DNA of 64,000 bases from NCBI GenBank assembly GCA_034687125.1, contig JAQGBZ010000036.1, forward strand, positions 1 to 64,000, written 5' to 3'. Source of the stretch: Neelides folsomi. Its lineage: Eukaryota > Arthropoda > Collembola > Neelipleona > Neelidae. The notes beneath the pieces were generated by a model that saw only the letters and a list, made by a program, of their open reading frames with translations, was not told where the DNA came from and did not search any database. How positions within the stretch are numbered: position 1 is the first letter of the stretch; each line of letters opens with the position of its first letter. Below are positions 51,640-63,553 of the stretch, in pieces. Both the position numbers and the translations under genes were made by a program.

Positions 51640-52560
51640 CAACCCTGGAGATAATAATATTCTTCTGTCCCAACGAGAGAAATGGAGAGTGGGGATTTAA
51701 TTACAAGCCACGACGAGTCTCCCAGTAATTGTTCATATGAAGGGAAGATTGGAAGGTGAAGATGCCCATGTCAGACGGGCATGATCGGGAGGTGTGTTGG
51801 GCACTGAGATTCGACGTTGAATGGGTTGGTGGACAGTGGAGGGTCTCAATTTATCACAAACCCATTGGCACATTGGCTCTTCCCTTACTTAACTCACCTT
51901 GCCCAAGAGCCCCAGTCTTGAGCCTGAGTTGAGGCCGAGGGGATCCCCACCTCCGTTTCCCTCTCGTTTTACACCAAGGGCCTCACCTGCTCTCTCACCT
52001 CAAGCTCCCAACATTGAACCCAAACTCAGGTTGAGCAGAGAAATGATCTTTGGAGATGGTGACTCCTCCAACAGATTCGATGATGTTTTTTATAGTAAGG
52101 ATAATTTAGTATTTGGTGGCACAGGGAGATGAGGTTCCTTTGGAGTCAGAAGCTGGAGTGGGCGAGATTGAGTTCCGAAACGGTTTTTCATAGGGCGGAA
52201 GGTGGCGGCGATCAAGGATGGAAGGAGCCAAAGCGGCGTGGTTTAAGGTCGCGAGGGCCGACAAGGTGGACGACTTTTCCTCGGCGTAGGAAAAGGAAAC
52301 TGACCGCGCGGAGGCCAAAAGGAAGTCGCTCGTCCTCGAACGGAACATCACGTTACATCACACATCTTACGGCACATCAGGATCGGAAGTAGCCCTGACA
52401 CTTCCCAATGTCCACTTCCTTATGTAATTCCTACTCCTTATGTAATTCCCCCTTCTTAGATGTAATTCCTTCTTATGTAATTCTCACTTCCTTTCCGGAA
52501 GTGAAATGGCCATTAGATCATTCTCGGCTCCAGCCAAACCTCGAACCCCCGAACTTCTCC
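51640..52560. other. GC-rich island upstream of the ABC transporter
   Basis: Together with the first coding exon this forms a block with clearly higher GC and CpG content than anything else in the window. It likely includes the promoter and 5' UTR of the minus-strand ABC gene. Open frames exist on both strands (plus 51899-52132 and 52129-52392; minus 52106-52351), but their translations are low-complexity Pro/Arg/Ser-rich and match no family I know. Open frames are expected by chance in GC-rich DNA. Confidence 0.45.
52417..52490. repeat. Four tandem copies of a CTTATGTAATTCC-type unit
   Basis: Four imperfect copies, 16-19 bp apart, each with (A)TGTAATTC preceded by CTT. They sit at the upstream edge of the GC-rich island and end next to a palindromic CTTTCCGGAAG (52491-52501). 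They could be a cluster of factor sites or a small minisatellite. Confidence 0.6.
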
Positions 52561-53425
52561 GCCGTGGTTTTTTACAACAAAATCCACGACTTTCAAATGG
52601 GAAAATGTGAAAGGCAGGCCAAGATGAATGATTTTTTTAATCCTACCTCAAACAACGAATCTACCTAAAACAATTCTCATATAATACAACCAAGAACAAA
52701 ATCTGTACAACCAAGATCTTTATAATATAAATACCATATACCTGTAATTGCTACTTATAATAGACCTCTGTTAGCAGATTTCTTCTCTATATTTCTTCTT
52801 TGAAAATTCAACGGAGTGTTTCTTATGTTTTTATGCTTCAAATCTTCAGAAACAAAAGTTACTATTATTACTCTCATTACCATTACATTACGTAATTTAA
52901 AATTTAATTTAAATAGTAATATATAAGAATACTTATTTGGTAAAGTCATTATAATTTGATTATTCCAAATATTACACGTGGATGTGCGGGTATAACATAT
53001 AGTATAAATGATCACATATGTTTAAATATGCTAAATTTTATACTATGTAAGTCAATATCTCCATTTATGGATTATTAGCACGATAGGTTTCATTCAAAGA
53101 GCTTTTGTTAGAATTTAGCTTGAGGGAACATTATTTGACAAATTATTCCTACTCTGATAACTGGGGAGTATTAAAATGAATGGACGTCGTTGGAATTAAA
53201 AATCCAATTGAAACTTGTAGGTTTCGACACTGGCCGTCTTTGATTTTGAGAGTTCAACTCTCCCTTTCATTCAACACTTATTTTTTATTTACTTTAATGC
53301 TCTCCTCGATTAATTGTGTAGTTCCTTTACATAAGAAATTTAAAACATGAGAAACATCAAATTCTTTTACACGTATTGAAAAAAGAATAAAAATTCATTA
53401 ATTCCCATTTCCCTATATCTACTAA
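52561..53425. other. Intergenic spacer
   Basis: Composition falls back to AT-rich. The motif GAGAGTTCAACTCTC near 53250 is a short palindrome, but no tRNA cloverleaf can be built around it. No gene was seen. Confidence 0.45.
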
Positions 53426-53980
53426 CATAGCTGGGCAAGATACATGTATCTTCAAGATACATTATCTAAATACTTTTTTATATCTGTATCTTGTATCTTT
53501 TTCAATATTTAGGAGTAAAAAGATACAAAGATACTCCACTAATATTCAATACTTTTCAATATATTTCAAGACAAAATATAAATTTCAGAGTGACACTTTC
53601 TCATGAATATGATTCATTCTAGTCATATTCAAGCATTTTTATGATCTGTTGTATTAATTCTTTATATATTAATTCTCTCTCTATTATGATATCGAATAAC
53701 GACGAAGTTAGTTTGGTAAATCACTTATACTTTTAGATCGATTTTTTTTCTTGGAATTAAAAGATCGTCATTTTTGAGCAAAAATTGAAATTTAAAATAA
53801 AAATTTATCACATTGTATCTTGAAAAGTATCTTCAAGATACATGTATTTATCTTTTAGAAAAATTAAAGTATCTGTATATTGTATCTTATACTTTTTGAG
53901 TATCTTATAATTTATCATTAAAAATGCATCTTTTTAAATGTATCTTCGAGATACAATTACATGTATCTTGCCCAACTATG
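53426..53980. mobile_element. hAT-type MITE, CTGGGCAAGATAC family
   Basis: 555 bp bounded by inverted repeats CATAGCTGGGCAAGATACAT and, read inward from the right, CATAGTTGGGCAAGATACAT. They are flanked by TCTACTAA (53418-53425) and TCTATTAA (53981-53988), an 8-bp duplication with one change. The interior is full of GATACA/TGTATCTT words in both orientations, giving strong secondary-structure potential, and no coding frame. A CTGGGCAA-type terminus with internal ATC/GAT words is typical of many hAT non-autonomous families. Confidence 0.75.
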
Positions 53981-53988
53981 TCTATTAA

Positions 53989-56705
53989 TAATATTAAGTA
54001 ATGTTAAAAGTAAAGTATTTGTAGTTAAATATTCTATAGTGCCCAATTGGAATTTCTCTTCCTTGTGTGATCATGACTTGGGTTTTATGTAGCTGTTTAC
54101 TAACTCTTAACAAAATACTAATTTTAGAACATCTCTATGTATTTAAATTACACGTGCCCTGGGTTTTTATGAATCAATTGAATAGATATTGAAGTTAATG
54201 AACAAAACCAGGCACAATATCGATAATTACAAATGAACAAAGTTAAAAGGAAAACAATGTGAGTTTACTTTAATAATCTTCATGTCTCATCCTCCTCCTT
54301 AGAATCATTATATATTCATTTAACATTGAAATTGGAAATTAAATCAGGAAATAATTATTGTTAATACAAACTGGAAATACTATTTTGCTCGATTTGGCAA
54401 TTAACTCAAAATCATTTAAAAAATATGTAGTTAAAAATGAAAAAAATAATAGCTTCGTGTAAGTTAAATACAATAACCAAGATTCATTCAATTATGATTC
54501 ATTCAATTCATGATGATAAAAGTTAAATAAATAATTGTATTAAAGTATCCAGAAAGGTAAAAGGTTTAATTCCTAATTATATTTATATTATATTAGTATT
54601 AAATTTGATTACATGCGAACAGTTTAAATATATAAATATCAATAATAAGGATTTGAGTCTTGACCCTTTTTTTCCATCATTGTTAAGATGGTTAGTTGTT
54701 TTAATCAGTTTTAACATGGAATTAAGTATCTGTGAGCATGAATGAGAAAAAAGTGGATTTAACATCCAATTACATCCTCATTTGTATTTAATGGACTCAA
54801 TTAGCCGAAATGTCCTGAAATTGAGAGCTTGACAATGGGAAAAGGAAAAGTGTGATGAGACAATGAGGAGCCGCATGATGTGCCATGTAAGGGATCCCAT
54901 GTGCAAGTTAATGACCCTGAGACACCTCGGCCTTGGTCACCCTTTTCCTACTTCTAAAAAACTTGTTTTTGCATTCTTGTTATGATGCAATGGCAATCAG
55001 CCGTCGTTTGACCCAATTTCCCATTCGCAATTCCCAATCCACACTTTGGCTCTCTCAAGAGGACCCGAGAAGGGTTTGGGCTTCTTGAGAGGTTTTGTCA
55101 GGGACGGAAGGAAATCCATTCAAAGGTTTGTACTTCGCCTCTTCTTCAATGCAATGATCGAGGAAAAGGGGTGGGAAGGTTTGAATGAGTTTAAAATATA
55201 TCTCTTATTAATTAATATTCCCCCCTTAATTCTTCTCCAACTTCCTTTGTCTGTGACCTCTGTGACCATGCACATTAATTAATTATTGATAGCTTTTTAT
55301 ATCCAATGTTTGATTATGTATTCATTGGAATTAACATTTGCTATTATTACTAACTTGTTATTTCGTTATTAATAAAGTAGAAGGATTCTACAGTTAAAAT
55401 GATTGAAGATTAAATAATATTTGTCTATAGACTTGAGTCATCATTTGGTAAGATAAATAGAAAAGATTCCAAACGACACTTTAAGTATCCTCACTTATCC
55501 TAATAAGTGCAATATTTATAGGAATTCCTTTAGAATTTCTTGAAAGACCTTTGGTGTGTTTTTTGCCTCATGAATGATACCTTTGTTTTCTCAATGTCAA
55601 GTTTCGGGTTGAGAAAGAAACGTCAAATGGGTGGAAAGACTGTGTGTGGAGTATTCGTGCATTTGGGAGTTTATGGAGTAAAAATAAGCTTTATTTTCAA
55701 GTTTTTCTGAGGGCCAAAGAGCCAATGTACCCTTTATTTGGAATTTATTTTAAGACACCTGAGCAGATTACGGCCTTGGCCAAATGACCTACTCTCGACC
55801 ACTTACATTTAGAAGAAAACAGATCAAGATTCCCACCACCTTCAAAAGGACCAGAGAAATTGGAGAATGCGGGACAATACGCTTTCTCGGCTCATTTACC
55901 ATCATATTTAAATTACTCACCTTGGATGTGATGGACTCAAAATCCGGTTGAACATTTGATCACTTCTCCCGTCCATTCAATAGTTCTCAATAACTAATTG
56001 AGATTCTTCTTAATACTAATTGAGAGTCAGGAATTAAAAGTCTTTTTCTTAAAATCAAAATAAATTTACCAAATTTTCGATTATTTGGGGAAAAACTGGT
56101 TCAATTGACTAGATTGATTAAAGACTGGGATTAAATGAATGGTTATGTTAATTGCAAGTAACACGCTATACTTGTTGTACTTTTAATGACTAGTTTTTAC
56201 TATAAATGCTATTAAATTTGATTTAATATTTAAACGAGAGGGAAGAAACAAAGCGTCCGACTCCTCTCTTTATTCACATCTGGACAAAGGAAGACAAAGA
56301 ACAAGCGAGTCATTTCACAATTTTCCATATTGTGAGAAACATAAATAATTATTCAAAAAGGTCCATTTTCACTTTGGAGACTTCTCATTATTAGTTATTA
56401 TCACCATATAAGCTTATTTTATCTACTAAAGTAGTATTTAAGAATGAGAAACGATGTCTTTTAATAAATACTCAATGCATATGTAATATTATGTAAATCA
56501 CTATTTGTTACTTTAATCTTTTAAAAATACATAAATTGGTTCATTTACTTCAAAATGTATTTTATTTCATTATGTAAATAAATATAACTATGGCTCAGTT
56601 CAATACAGAGCTTTTATACAAATATCTAGAAATAATATTAGGTAAAATATTTACGATACATAAATTGGTAATAAGATCAATTGTAAAGTAAAATATTTAT
56701 AATTA
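53989..56705. other. Intergenic spacer
   Basis: 2.7 kb without a convincing gene. A less AT-rich patch at 54780-55160 has a short plus-strand frame (55046-55282) whose product resembles nothing known. Another patch lies at 55530-55960. Either could be regulatory or untranslated sequence of genes outside my recognition. Confidence 0.4.
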
Positions 56706-57658
56706 ACAATAGGATGCCCGCAGTGCCGCACTTCCCTCAACGCCGCGCCTATCCACACTTTTCTTGTGTCGAGTGTACTTTTACTAATTTGCTAAGTAGG
56801 TAGTCAGGTACCTCCGTCACAAACAACAAGTCTATTTTAAAAGGAATTAACTTTAAACTCAAACTCACAGTTCTCAGAGTTTTAGTTTTTCCAAAGCAAT
56901 GCTGAATGTTTATTATAACATTACTCAATTAACAAGTCTTTTTTCACTATAAGCGAAGTGATGATGTTTATTTCTTTAACATTTACAATATTCAAATGAA
57001 ACAATTAAATGGGTCCATTGCTGGTCTATCTTTATAAAATATCAGTGTATTTTGGTAATCCGTCGACTTTTAGATCTTATTACAACAGTGTGGGCTGGAT
57101 TAAAATTAAAAAATTAAAAACCTTTAATAGACAGTGTTTAATTTCTACATTGAATTGTCTTTTCGGCATTCTTTAAAGAATTTGTAAACAATATCAAAGA
57201 AATGAATCTATTTATTGTTAATGGTCGATTAAAATGGACTTTTACTAGGAAAGTCGGAAATCTTTGGAAAATTCGTTCCTATTGAAACATTTGTCAAACT
57301 CAAATTCGCCAACTTTTACAAAATATTTCAAATGTTTTTGTGGCTCCTCCTTGGCAAAACCCACATTGTCAATAGTCTGGATAAAATTAATAAAACGTTT
57401 AATTATCAAGTCCTTTAAACAAAAAATTTTTTATTGAATATTGAATGTAATAACCTACAGCATTGGAAAATACTAAAACTCTGAGTGTTGTAAGTTGCGA
57501 GTTGAGTTTAAAGTTAATTCTTTTTAAAATAGCTTTGTTAGTTAAGGAGGAGGGAGGTGGGAGGAGGGTAGGAAAGTACAGTCAGCACAAGGAAAGGTTG
57601 ATGGTAAAAGGATAGACGTGGGGTTAAGGGATGTGCGGCACTACGGGCATCCTATTGT
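56706..57658. mobile_element. Long-armed inverted-repeat (foldback-like) non-autonomous DNA transposon
   Basis: 953 bp between TA dinucleotides (56704-56705 and 57659-57660). Both ends start ACAATAGGATGCCCG when read inward, and the similarity continues for about 250 bp on each side (56706 to about 56960 against about 57400 to 57658), including the shared words TTAACTTTAAACTCAA and TCAGAGTTTTAGT. The unpaired centre has no long reading frame. Terminal bases and the TA site fit a Tc1/mariner-superfamily MITE with expanded arms. A deleted relative lies at 46021-46245. Confidence 0.75.
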
Positions 57659-57801
57659 TATATCACATTGTAAATAATAAAAGTATAAATGCGGAAAAGG
57701 TAATTAGTATATAATTATATAATTTAATTATACACCTAAAAGGAAAGTTAAGATGATACAAAGAATACAATAATTAATTGTGAAGACATTAAATGAAATT
57801 A

Positions 57802-57807
57802 TTTATT
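57802..57807 (-). terminator. AATAAA overlapping the P5CS stop codon
   Basis: The last sense codon and TAA stop form AATAAA in the minus strand. No other perfect hexamer lies between here and the inverted-repeat element, so the true poly(A) signal may be a variant. Functional use is doubtful. Confidence 0.2.
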
Positions 57808-60800
57808 GATGGAGTTGAATGGCTTGTTCTTCTTTGAGCAATGCCTCACTCACTTCCTGACGAAGTTGAATAGGAAGAGAAATATGTTCAAAGTTCTTGA
57901 GCCCAGGACCAAAGTCGCTAACGGCGTCCCCTTGGCCATGAAGAAGCCATTTGGTTGTCAAAAGACCTTCGACTCCCACAGGACCTCTGGCATGAATCCT
58001 CCCCGTGCTAATCCCAACCTCAGCTCCAAGACCGAACCTGAACCCATCGGCAAATCTCGTAGAAGCATTGTGGAACACGCAGGCCGAGTCAACCCGCTTC
58101 AAAAACTCCCGTGCTATTTTATCTATCATAATTATCATTAATTAGATGTTTTATCCCATTTGTTGGTTGCATAGAGTCATGGAGGGTTCATTGTATTTTG
58201 TAGTTACCATTTTCCGTAATGATCGAGTCCGTATGAGAAGAACCATAATCATTTATGTGGTCAATTGCACTTAACACATCCGTGACGATTTCAATGGTCA
58301 CTGCAAGGCTTCCGTACTCAATCCGAAGGGATTTTGCACTCGGCGGGCCAAACGTGAGTTCTTTGGCGAGATTCGGGCCGGAATAAATTTCCACCTATAA
58401 GAATCCTTGTTATTTCCTTTAGCCTTCGTAGGAGTGCCATTGTTGAGCAAGGTCTTTAATGGTAAATATATACATTTAATGATTTGAGCATGTCGCATAG
58501 GTTGGCGAAGAATGCTCCTTTGCTCAGAAGCTGTCTGTGAATGAGAATCGTCTCCACGGCGTTGCACGCAGCGGGATATCCACACTTTGCATCTTTGACT
58601 ATTTTATTATAAGAATAATAAATACGAAAGACTTTGGACCAACCCTCGACGTTTTTACTCACTAATGTGAAGAGCTTTATCCAAATCCGCATCGCTGTCG
58701 ACGTAAATTGAACAAATCCCCTCAGCGTGGCCCAACACCGGAACACCCTGAGACAATTTAATAACAGATTTGACAAGAGAATTTGACCCACGAGGAATGA
58801 TAAGGTCAACCATGCCAAGTCCAATTATATCTGTCGCATCTTCCCTTGATGTTACCTGAAATTATAATTTTCCACATTTAAAGGTTTTCTATATTACTAA
58901 AACTATTAGTAAATATTTACATATTGTACATATATATTATATACTGTATAGTAGAGTATGTACCATATATCCACTCTAAATATACTCTACATATTTCATA
59001 TATATTATCAAGTCACCATCTGAACTGCATTTTGAACTCGATGAGTGAGAAGAGCTTCAGAAACTATAGACATGAGTGCATTGTTGGTGTTAATTGCTTC
59101 GCTTCCTCCTTTGAGAACAAGTCCATTGGCAGAGGCAATAGCAAGAGAAGCAATCTGAATAATCAACTCTTGATTTAATCATCAAACACAATTTAATAGA
59201 AGTTTAATATAATTTCTTAGAATTAATCGAGATTTTAAACAATGTTTTTAGTCTTTCGGTCATTTGGTTAAATCGTAAATGATTCGTGCCATGCGTTGGA
59301 TCTGTTGAGTGTTTTTGAGCATCAATTGACCCAAATAAGGAATCTGAGGAAATCCCAACACATTCAGTTTCACCTTGTGAGGGAGCTTAAGAATGTGTGC
59401 AATGGCTGCAATGGTGTAAAATGATCCTTTACTATTACAAGACAATGTTTTCATCCTATTAGTTGCATCAACTCCCTAAGCCCTTCTTTAAGACGCATCT
59501 TAAAACCGTGAGGAAATGTCATGATCAAAACATTACAACCAAAACTCACGAAGAATACTCAACATGTGGATAGAATGCAAATTAAGATCTTCCATTCATT
59601 TGCACATCAGTTAGCTTAAATGGAAGTGTGTAATTACACAGGTCATACACCCATAACATATCAGTACATGTTACATATATGTATATTCTTGATTATCTTA
59701 GGTATATTCTACACGATGATGGGTATACTATATACTTATATGTATGTATGTACATATTATATATAGTATTGGTCATGTATGTTAGTTATGTATTTAGTTG
59801 TATGGTTATGAATGGGAGTTAAATAATTAGCAAACATTTGCATTCCTTTCTCATTTGATTATTTCCTTCCTATTTCCTCACAAAATCTTCTTTCCCCCTC
59901 ATATACCAATTTTTGCAAAACAAAAACATAATTGAATGCAGGGCATGATCTTAAGATCTCTTTTAGTTGCGAAACTCGTCATATCATTCCCATTCATAAC
60001 CGAATCTACGTTTTAAACATTTTTAGACAATTTTTTTCTCAAAGAAGGAGGATTAAAGAAAGCTGAGAATTAAAAGTTTGTTACTTGAGGTAAACAATCC
60101 GGTCTCGCTTCAAAAATAACCATAAGAGTTCCAATTGGAACTGTCACTTGTTGAAGCTCCAATCCACTGGCCAATTTGGTCCTACGAAGCGTCCGACCCA
60201 CAAGATCCACAGAATCACTTGAAAGTTGTTTAATTCCTATTTATAATAATTAATGCATTTACATTTTAAACATTAACAATGAAATTAATAATGGAATTAA
60301 TATTAATTACTAATTCCATTTTGATCATATTTAAATAAACGACCTTTTATCAAATTATTAATTTTTTCTTCGTCGAGCTTCAAACGGTCAATGTTGGGTT
60401 TTGATGTTTTTTCTTTGCTCGCCTTTTCCAAGTCTCGTTCATTGGCAGTCATAATGTCATTTTTCTTCATAAAGAGAAGATCAGCCATGACATCGATAAT
60501 CTCCGACCTTTGAACTCCTGTGAGATTCTGAAGGTTCCTTCCTCCTTCTTTAGCTAAAAGAGAAATTAGATTTTAATTTACTTAATTTACGAACTATCAA
60601 AAACCAGGACTTGGAGTATTTTTACATTTTCTAATATTTAACTTTCCAAAACCCAAAATTACTCAAACGTATAATTTAAAGATACACAAACAAAACATGC
60701 TATTACTTTGTTAGTCGTATATGTACCTAGGTAAATACTATGAAGATATTACAATTTTAAGTTTGTTTACTCATTATCGTTCCTTGAGCTTCTTGAAAGG

Positions 60801-63553
60801 GAAAAAGAATTTGTAAAGAATTAAAATTCAAAAGGCGATGGGAACGATAGGAAATTTTGGCTTCAGATTAAATATACAAAGTTATAAGATCTATTCAAAT
60901 GACATGAATTTCTGAATACATTACATTGCATTTTAATTATGTTCGGATTCTTCGGATGTAAATTCACGTTCACTATAAGTGGACTACAATAAATAGATTT
61001 TTTAACTAAATGTTAAATTAATTGTATAATTGATTAAATTAATTTCTCACCTAATTCTGCTAAATTTTCCGGTGATCGGCTGCCGCTCGACATTGTAGTG
61101 AAAAGAGTTCCAATTCGTCTTCCGCTAATAACTGACTGCAAAGCTCCTTCAATTGATCCATTGCAGATCACCACGGCAATGCCATGTTCAAGAGCCCATG
61201 TGGCCGCAGAAACCTGCATGTAGGGAAACTTATCAGCAATTATAAATATGGGCTTGGATGAAGGGCCTTACTTTGGAATGCATTCCGCCGGATCCGACCC
61301 GGGACTTTGCCCCGAACTTGACCTGCATTTGGGGCATGATGGGACAGTACGTGGAGAGGAGTCGGGATCCTTCAAGCTCCGGCGGTCCAGAATAAACCCC
61401 ATCGACGTCGGACATAAGGACCAGCAGTTCGGCCTGGATCTCAGCAGCCAACAAAGCCGCCAGACTGTCGTTGTCGTTCACGGTAATATCCTTGGAAGAA
61501 GAGGCGACTCGGTGAGGTGACCGAGCCAAAGGCTTCCATACCCCTTCGAGAGCGTCGTAAACTTGAGGTGGAGCAGCAACGGCATCGTTCGTATTCACAA
61601 TCGGGACAATGTTGAGGGCCAGGAGCTCAGACATGGTCTGGAAAAGATGCTTCTTGGTGTAGTCGTCGGTAAAATCTCCTTTGGTCACCAAAACCTAAAT
61701 GAAGAAAATTTTCCAAAATTTTGGATTTCAATTTCGGGGAAATGACCTGAGCTATCCGAACTCCATATTGGGCAAACATGGCTTCGTAGAGGGACATAAG
61801 TCCAGATTGTCCCACAGCCGCTGCAGCTCGAGGTTCCAAGGTCGATTTTGTCCCCTTAAACCAATAATAATTAAAATAATTTACAAATATGGCATAAAAT
61901 ATGAAATTGAATCATTGAAGCCCCAATGGAGAAACAAGTCAATTAGATACGGAATGTGCACATTGGCGAATTTGGAATATAGTGAATGTAAGATGTGCGA
62001 ATCTTGTCCAAGGTTTCTACTAAAGAGATAAAAAAATTTCCTGCTGCATTCGGACTAGTCCGGTTTAACTCATTTAGAATACAATGAACGAATAATTACG
62101 AATAATTAAACTAATTATGAAAAATTATAAAGCACTTTTAAGATCAATTATATATAATACATGGATATACCTATGTATGGTATATCTTATACAGTCAGTC
62201 AGATTACTTGATTACCATCAGTCAATAAAAAATGAATATTTGATTGAAAAGGAAACGAAACAAGTTGTTTTTTCCTATTCAGCAAATGGTAATGATCTTC
62301 TCTACAAACTAATTACTCAATAAGTGATTAAATACATACAGTTAGAGACATAAATACTCGTTTTGACACATACTTAAATAAATACTTACCCACTTACTAT
62401 CAGTAAAGGTATTACCTGTATACCAATATGTACAGTTATCATTCATAATCATACATAATTATGTGTTTGTCTATTGTATATATCATCTCATAAATATAAC
62501 GCACACGAGTATTCATAATTTTTAAAAGTCAAACAAGAGTGTTGGGAGAAACAATTGAAAGTGTTTTTATGTGTACAGTCATTTAGAGGTTTTATCCTTG
62601 ATTGGTTTTGAGCCAGGCTCCGTATAGTTATCTATAAACTATAGTTAACTACAAACTATAGTTATAGTTTAGTTCTAGTTGAAGAGTTTGGAAAAATTAT
62701 AGTTATTTGTAGTTAATTACTTTAACTATTTACATGTATTGATATAGAATTAACTATAGTTATTTATAAATTATAGTTATAGTTTAGTTATAGTTAGGAA
62801 TTTTTTTAACTAAATAGTTATAGTTGACCATTTTTTCCAACTATACGGAGCCTGGGTTTTGAGTTTCAAGTTTCAACTGAAGTCTGAAGATTCTGCGTTT
62901 CGAACTTCTTTCAACTTCCTGAGCTAATAGCAATTTTTATGCCAATGTCAATGACATTTTTAAAACATCTCCTATAATTTACTTTAACAATAACGATGTA
63001 TTCTAATTGAATAGCCATTTAAATTGATAAGATTCCAAATAATTAATGTCAAAAATTTAGACAAATACTTTAGTGCATGTAAACCTAACCTCTAAAACAC
63101 AAATACACACACACTACTATAGTAAATATTTATTAATAGGGGCTTGACATTCAACGTTCCCATGCCAGAGATATGGTTCCTGGGAACGCATATGTATATA
63201 GGAATAGATGGGAACATTCCCGGGAATTCATCAACCTTGCATAGAGTATATGTAATATATACCTATCATATACTATATATGAAATACCTACGTAATATTT
63301 AGGATATATAGATTGATTTATACATATACATAGGTATTACATATGTATGTAATTATGTTTGATAACTTTGGGAGTTTAACGCTTGTGGGTTTTTAGCTCA
63401 AAATCTCACATGGACTTGGTGATCCTTCGAATGAAGCGTTTGCCTCATGGACATTGACATGAGTAGTTCTTGAGCCAGCTTTTGCTTCCCGAAAGCGACG
63501 GCTCCACTCGTCACCATGATTAGTTCACGGCCGGTGTTTTGCAACGACGCCAC
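57803..63553 (-). CDS. ALDH18A1: Delta-1-pyrroline-5-carboxylate synthase, 5' end beyond the window
   Basis: Bifunctional mitochondrial enzyme: an N-terminal glutamate 5-kinase and a C-terminal gamma-glutamyl phosphate reductase that start proline (and ornithine) synthesis. Exons, 5' to 3' (high-low): 63553-63410, 61854-61747, 61694-61272, 61213-61051, 60553-60344, 60236-60085, 59154-59017, 58855-58663, 58592-58474, 58394-58208, 58122-57803. These give 718 codons plus TAA, all in phase. Human P5CS has about 795 aa, so roughly the first 75-80 residues are off the right edge. Kinase signatures: [69 protein letters not shown]. Reductase signatures: [45 protein letters not shown] with the expected catalytic cysteine, [15 protein letters not shown], and [18 protein letters not shown]. 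The gene is intact as far as it is visible. Confidence 0.95.
59155..60084 (-). other. P5CS intron with an unexplained minus-strand ORF (59260-59454)
   Basis: 930-bp intron between the exons ending DCLPQ and starting IASLAIAS. It contains a minus-strand frame of 64 codons with a low-gap translation ([20 protein letters not shown]). This frame is not part of P5CS: the flanking exons join in phase without it, and the family has no residues there. The rest is AT-rich with TGTATGTA words. Confidence 0.5.
60554..61050 (-). other. P5CS intron
   Basis: 497-bp AT-rich intron joining LAEL to AKEGGRNLQ across a phase-1 junction. Nothing else was recognised inside. Confidence 0.6.
62613..62855. mobile_element. 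Small hAT-type MITE with perfect 8-bp target duplication
   Basis: 243 bp with inverted termini CCAGGCTCCGTATAGTT on both ends, flanked by identical GTTTTGAG copies (62605-62612 and 62856-62863). The interior consists largely of AACTATAGTTA-type words repeated in both orientations, with no coding capacity. The perfect target duplication and identical first 17 bp suggest a fairly recent insertion into the P5CS intron. Confidence 0.85.
63145..63235. mobile_element. Possible hAT-derived fragment
   Basis: The stretch ends in GGGAACATTCCCGGGAATTC followed by ATCAACCTTGCAT. Its complement resembles a hAT-like CAAGGTTG terminus with palindromic TTCCCGGGAA. The left side has a related CTTGACATTCAACGTTCCC. 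No clean inverted repeat pair or target duplication was found, so this is tentative. Confidence 0.25.

Larger units (their letters stand above)
61855..63409 (-). other. P5CS intron carrying a MITE
   Basis: 1.55-kb intron between the kinase exons. Besides the MITE at 62613-62855 it holds AT-rich DNA with ATACATA words and a possible hAT terminus near 63145-63235. Confidence 0.6.

Noticed and set aside
51899-52392. Plus-strand ORFs in the GC-rich island as a separate gene
   Set aside because: The translations are Pro/Arg/Ser-rich with no recognisable domain, and open frames are expected by chance in GC-rich DNA.
53215-53275. Possible tRNA (T-arm-like GAGAGTTCAACTCTC)
   Set aside because: The hairpin loop is too short, and no acceptor, D or anticodon stems can be formed around it.
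58456-58824. Minus-strand 122-codon ORF
   Set aside because: It is a frame-shifted reading across two P5CS exons and the intron between them; the P5CS frame explains the conservation.
62117-62323. Plus-strand 68-codon ORF in a P5CS intron
   Set aside because: It is AT-driven with no recognisable sequence, and lies antisense inside an intron.
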